The notes beneath the pieces were generated by a model. That model saw only the letters and a list, made by a program, of their open reading frames with translations, searched no databases and was not told the DNA's origin. Below, piece by piece: positions 61,396-64,000 of a stretch of 64,000 nt of DNA. Numbering within the stretch: position 1 is the stretch's first letter; each line of letters begins with the position of its first letter. Source of the DNA: Desulfobacterium sp. (GTDB taxonomy: Bacteria > Desulfobacterota > Desulfobacteria > Desulfobacterales > Desulfobacteraceae); contig JAEINR010000014.1 of the NCBI GenBank assembly GCA_016342325.1, positions 1 to 64,000 of the forward strand, written 5' to 3'. A program made the translations under genes and the position numbers.

Positions 61396-64000
61396 ATGGC
61401 AGCGGCAGACAAAGACATAAAAAATGAGATCGGGTTTCTTGATCTTGAGGTGGATCCCAGTGGCAGGATCTATCACATGGGCGCGGTGACAGGATCGGCC
61501 TCCTTTGAGAGACGGGGACGGTTTGACCCGGCAGAAGCCCTGAACGCCCTGGATCAATTTTGCAAGGAGGCCCGCTTCATTGCCGGCCACAATCTTCTTT
61601 ACCATGACCTGCCCGTGATTCAAGCCGGGTTTCCCCATCTTAAACTCCTTCAAAAGCCCGTCATCGACACCCTCTTTCTCTCGCCCCTGGCATTCCCGGA
61701 AAACCCCTACCACCGGCTGGTCAAGGGGTATAAGCTGGTCAAGGAGAGCCTGAACGATCCGGTTGCGGATGCCCGGCTCTCCCAACGGGTGCTCCTGGAA
61801 CAGATGGCGCGGTTCCAGGCCCAGGACAATAAGGTGCTGGGCTTTTACCGCTCCTGCTTCCAGGATGCCCGGTTTGGCGCCTTTGACGGCAAGGGAATGG
61901 CCGAGGTATTCAACCGGGGGGGGGGCGACGAGGTGCTTGGGCCCGATGATGCCCTGGCGGTTTTTGAGGCGCTCACCCAAGGAAAAATCTGCACAACAGG
62001 CCTTGAGGAGATCTTTGTCTTCAACTTTCTGGACCCTGAACACCGGGTGGTCCTTGCCTACGCCCTTGCCTGGCTGGGGGTGGCCGGGGGAAACTCGGTG
62101 ATCCCGGCCTGGGTCAGGAAACGGTTTTCCCGTATTCTTGAAATCGTTGCAAGGCTCAGGGAAACCCACTGCCGTTGTGACGACTGTTCATACTGTCGAG
62201 GAAACCACGATCCCGAGGGACATCTGAAACGCTATTTCGGGTTTGACAGCTTTCGCAATTTGCCCGACGGCACCCCCCTTCAGAGGGAGATCGTTTCCGC
62301 GGGCATGGCTGGAACACCGCTCCTTGGCATCCTTCCCACCGGGGGTGGAAAATCGATCTGTTTCCAGGTGCCGGCCCTGGCGGGTTTTTTCCGGACAGGG
62401 GCACTTACCGTGGTGATCTCCCCCCTCCAGGCATTGATGAAGGATCAGGTGGAGAATCTCAACCGGGTGACCGGATCAGAAACGGCGGCCTTTATCAACG
62501 GGCTTTTGACCCTGCCGGAACGGGGCTATGTCATGGACCGGGTGAGGATGGGGGAGATCGCCCTTCTCTATATTTCGCCTGAGCAGCTCAGGAACCGGTC
62601 CATCGGCCTTCTTCTTGGCTCCCGCCAGGTTCGTTGCTTTGTGTTTGATGAGGCCCACTGCCTCTCCAAATGGGGCCATGATTTCAGGACCGACTACCTC
62701 TATGCCTCCCAGTTCATCCGCACCTATTCGGACCGAGAAAAAACAGCCCCCACCATTGCCTGCTTCACGGCAACGGCAAAGACCGATGTGATCCAGGAGA
62801 TTATCGCCCATTTCAAGGGGGAACTGGGGCTTGGGCTTGCCCTGTTTGAGGGAGGGGTTGAACGAAACAACCTCCACTTTGAGGTGCATGGGGTCACGGC
62901 CCATGAAAAGAGCGAGGGCATCGCCACCCTTCTTTCCACCCGGTTGTCCCGGGAGACCCCGGGCTGCGCCATTGTCTACTGTGCCACACGGAAAAAGACG
63001 GAGCAGCTTTCTGAATACCTGAATCTTAAGGGACACCAGGCCCGGTTCTTCCATGCCGGCATGACCGTGCCGGAGAAAAGGGAGGTCCAGGAGGGGTTTG
63101 TGGCAGGAGATATCCCGGTGATCGTCGCCACCAACGCATTTGGCATGGGCATTGACAAGGACAATGTGAGGCTGGTGATCCATGCCGATATCCCGGGCTC
63201 CGTGGAAAACTACCTCCAGGAGGCGGGGCGGGCCGGCAGGGACAACCAGGAAGCCCAGTGCATCCTCTTGTACGACGAGAACGATATTGAAGACCAGTTC
63301 CGGCTCACCGCCGCCTCACGGCTCACCACCCGGGACATCGCCCAGATCCTCAAGGGAATCCGCAGGGCAAAACAGAACCCGGAGGGAGAGATTATCATCA
63401 CGGCCGGGGAGATCCTCAGGGACGCGTCTGTCAACACAGCGTTTGACCCGTCCAACCGGGACTACGAGACCCGGGTGAAGACGGCCATCTCCTGGCTTGA
63501 GCGGGGGGGATTCCTCAGCCGGAAAGAGAACGTCACCTCGGTTTTCCAGGGGCGGCCCAGGTTCGCGTCCATGGCAGAGGCAAGACAAGCGATTCAGCGG
63601 CTCAACCTCTCCAAAAAGCTCGGGGAAATCTGGGAAACCATTCTTTGGGCCCTCATGGACGCTCCCCCGGACCAGGGGATGAGTGCGGACCAGATCTGTG
63701 AGACCCTGGGCACCCTCAAGGATCTTCCCCAGGGGTACACCTCCACCAAAAAGGTGATCGCCACCATGAACGAGATGGCCCATGCCGGTATTATTCACCG
63801 CACCATGATGCTCACGGCCTGGCTTACCCCAGGGGGAAGGAACAGCGCCAAAAAGCGCCTTGAAAAGGTCTGCACCCTGGAGCGGGCAATGATCTCGGTG
63901 ATGGAAGGGGAATATCCCATGGTTGATCCCGAGGAGCGGGTGCGCCTCACCTTCAGGGCCTTGAATCAGAAGCTCCTGGATTTGGGCCACAATGACACCA
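61396..64000 (+). CDS. RecQ-family helicase with N-terminal DEDD exonuclease domain (cut by window end)
   Basis: Open from ATG 61396 to the window end: 868 complete codons with no stop, so partial. N-terminal DnaQ/RNase T-like 3'-5' exonuclease about 10-130: FLDLEVDPSG (Exo I D-x-E), FIAGHNLLYHDLPVI (Exo II), and SLNDPVADARL (Exo III region). RecQ core about 275-640: Walker A LPTGGGKSICFQ, DEAHCLSKWGHDFR, CFTATAK, FGMGIDKDNVRLV, EAGRAGRDNQEAQC. A four-Cys region (CRCDDCSYC) lies between the exonuclease and helicase. Arrangement recalls human WRN, with exonuclease and RecQ in one chain. A start before 61396 is unlikely as no site precedes it. Confidence 0.85.
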   Translation, partial: MAAADKDIKNEIGFLDLEVDPSGRIYHMGAVTGSASFERRGRFDPAEALNALDQFCKEARFIAGHNLLYHDLPVIQAGFPHLKLLQKPVIDTLFLSPLAFPENPYHRLVKGYKLVKESLNDPVADARLSQRVLLEQMARFQAQDNKVLGFYRSCFQDARFGAFDGKGMAEVFNRGGGDEVLGPDDALAVFEALTQGKICTTGLEEIFVFNFLDPEHRVVLAYALAWLGVAGGNSVIPAWVRKRFSRILEIVARLRETHCRCDDCSYCRGNHDPEGHLKRYFGFDSFRNLPDGTPLQREIVSAGMAGTPLLGILPTGGGKSICFQVPALAGFFRTGALTVVISPLQALMKDQVENLNRVTGSETAAFINGLLTLPERGYVMDRVRMGEIALLYISPEQLRNRSIGLLLGSRQVRCFVFDEAHCLSKWGHDFRTDYLYASQFIRTYSDREKTAPTIACFTATAKTDVIQEIIAHFKGELGLGLALFEGGVERNNLHFEVHGVTAHEKSEGIATLLSTRLSRETPGCAIVYCATRKKTEQLSEYLNLKGHQARFFHAGMTVPEKREVQEGFVAGDIPVIVATNAFGMGIDKDNVRLVIHADIPGSVENYLQEAGRAGRDNQEAQCILLYDENDIEDQFRLTAASRLTTRDIAQILKGIRRAKQNPEGEIIITAGEILRDASVNTAFDPSNRDYETRVKTAISWLERGGFLSRKENVTSVFQGRPRFASMAEARQAIQRLNLSKKLGEIWETILWALMDAPPDQGMSADQICETLGTLKDLPQGYTSTKKVIATMNEMAHAGIIHRTMMLTAWLTPGGRNSAKKRLEKVCTLERAMISVMEGEYPMVDPEERVRLTFRALNQKLLDLGHNDT

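Noticed and set aside
1-64000. CRISPR arrays, tRNA or rRNA genes, insertion sequences, prophage
   Set aside because: No regularly spaced repeat series, no cloverleaf-like segment, no transposase, integrase or phage structural protein was found by reading the window.

Overview
The window looks like a chromosomal segment of a strictly anaerobic, sulfate-reducing deltaproteobacterium of the Desulfobacteraceae type (Desulfobacterium-like). This is inferred from gene content: a metVF-hdr-mvhD cluster of the reductive acetyl-CoA (Wood-Ljungdahl) pathway, two in-frame UGA codons that read as selenocysteine, a tungsten-type aldehyde:ferredoxin oxidoreductase, a corrinoid methyltransferase operon, siroheme decarboxylase for the alternative haem route, and very many two-component proteins. 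No rRNA, tRNA, CRISPR array, prophage or insertion sequence was seen.

Layout. 1-4.2 kb (minus strand, apparently more AT-rich): a histidine kinase without its ATPase domain, an HDOD protein, a tiny ORF and a chemoreceptor whose signalling tip is deleted; this end looks partly decayed. 4.2-13.8 kb (minus): a seven-gene operon reading HTH-receiver regulator, MetF-like protein, HdrCB fusion (selenoprotein), giant HdrA-GltD fusion, MvhD (selenoprotein), MetV, MetF, closed by a terminator. It probably encodes a flavin-based electron-bifurcating methylene-tetrahydrofolate reductase complex. 13.9-17.1 kb: epd, murI, and a drug/metabolite transporter. 17.2-24.3 kb (minus): a five-gene signalling cluster (PAS kinase, CheY-like receiver, orphan periplasmic binding protein, hybrid kinase with HPt, receiver-HD-GYP). 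24.6-30.9 kb: an MtaD-like deaminase, a sigma-54 activator, and a non-pyrrolysine MttB-family methyltransferase operon (mttB-like, corrinoid protein, methyl-H4folate methyltransferase) preceded by a sigma-54 promoter and three operator-like palindromes at an exact 70-bp period. 31.0-33.7 kb: methylthioadenosine salvage (mtnP-apt, mtnA). 33.8-38.5 kb: ahbB-like, a B12-type radical SAM protein, Na/Pi cotransporter, DUF1178 and an MCE lipoprotein. 38.6-43.2 kb: an Ugp-type sugar/glycerol-phosphate ABC transporter, divergently arranged. 43.3-49.8 kb: DHH phosphoesterase, DUF342 protein, thpR, an rtcB remnant, aor. 49.9-54.9 kb: SNF2 helicase plus SWIM-finger partner and an MFS permease. 55-59.2 kb: MATE pump, then a hybrid kinase with no membrane segment. 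59.3-64 kb: a GNAT-cNMP-methyltransferase triple fusion and a RecQ helicase with an N-terminal exonuclease domain, cut by the window end.

Two dispersed intergenic repeat families run through the window. One is about 70 bp with an internal hairpin and a conserved tail; five full copies and two clear tail-only copies were found. The other is about 62 bp, in two inverted copies 29 kb apart. The genes fit a lifestyle based on C1 transfer: methyl groups taken from a methylated substrate (MttB system) enter methyl-tetrahydrofolate, which the bifurcating MetVF-Hdr complex can oxidise or form, while the Mtn/MtaD enzymes recycle S-adenosylmethionine by-products.
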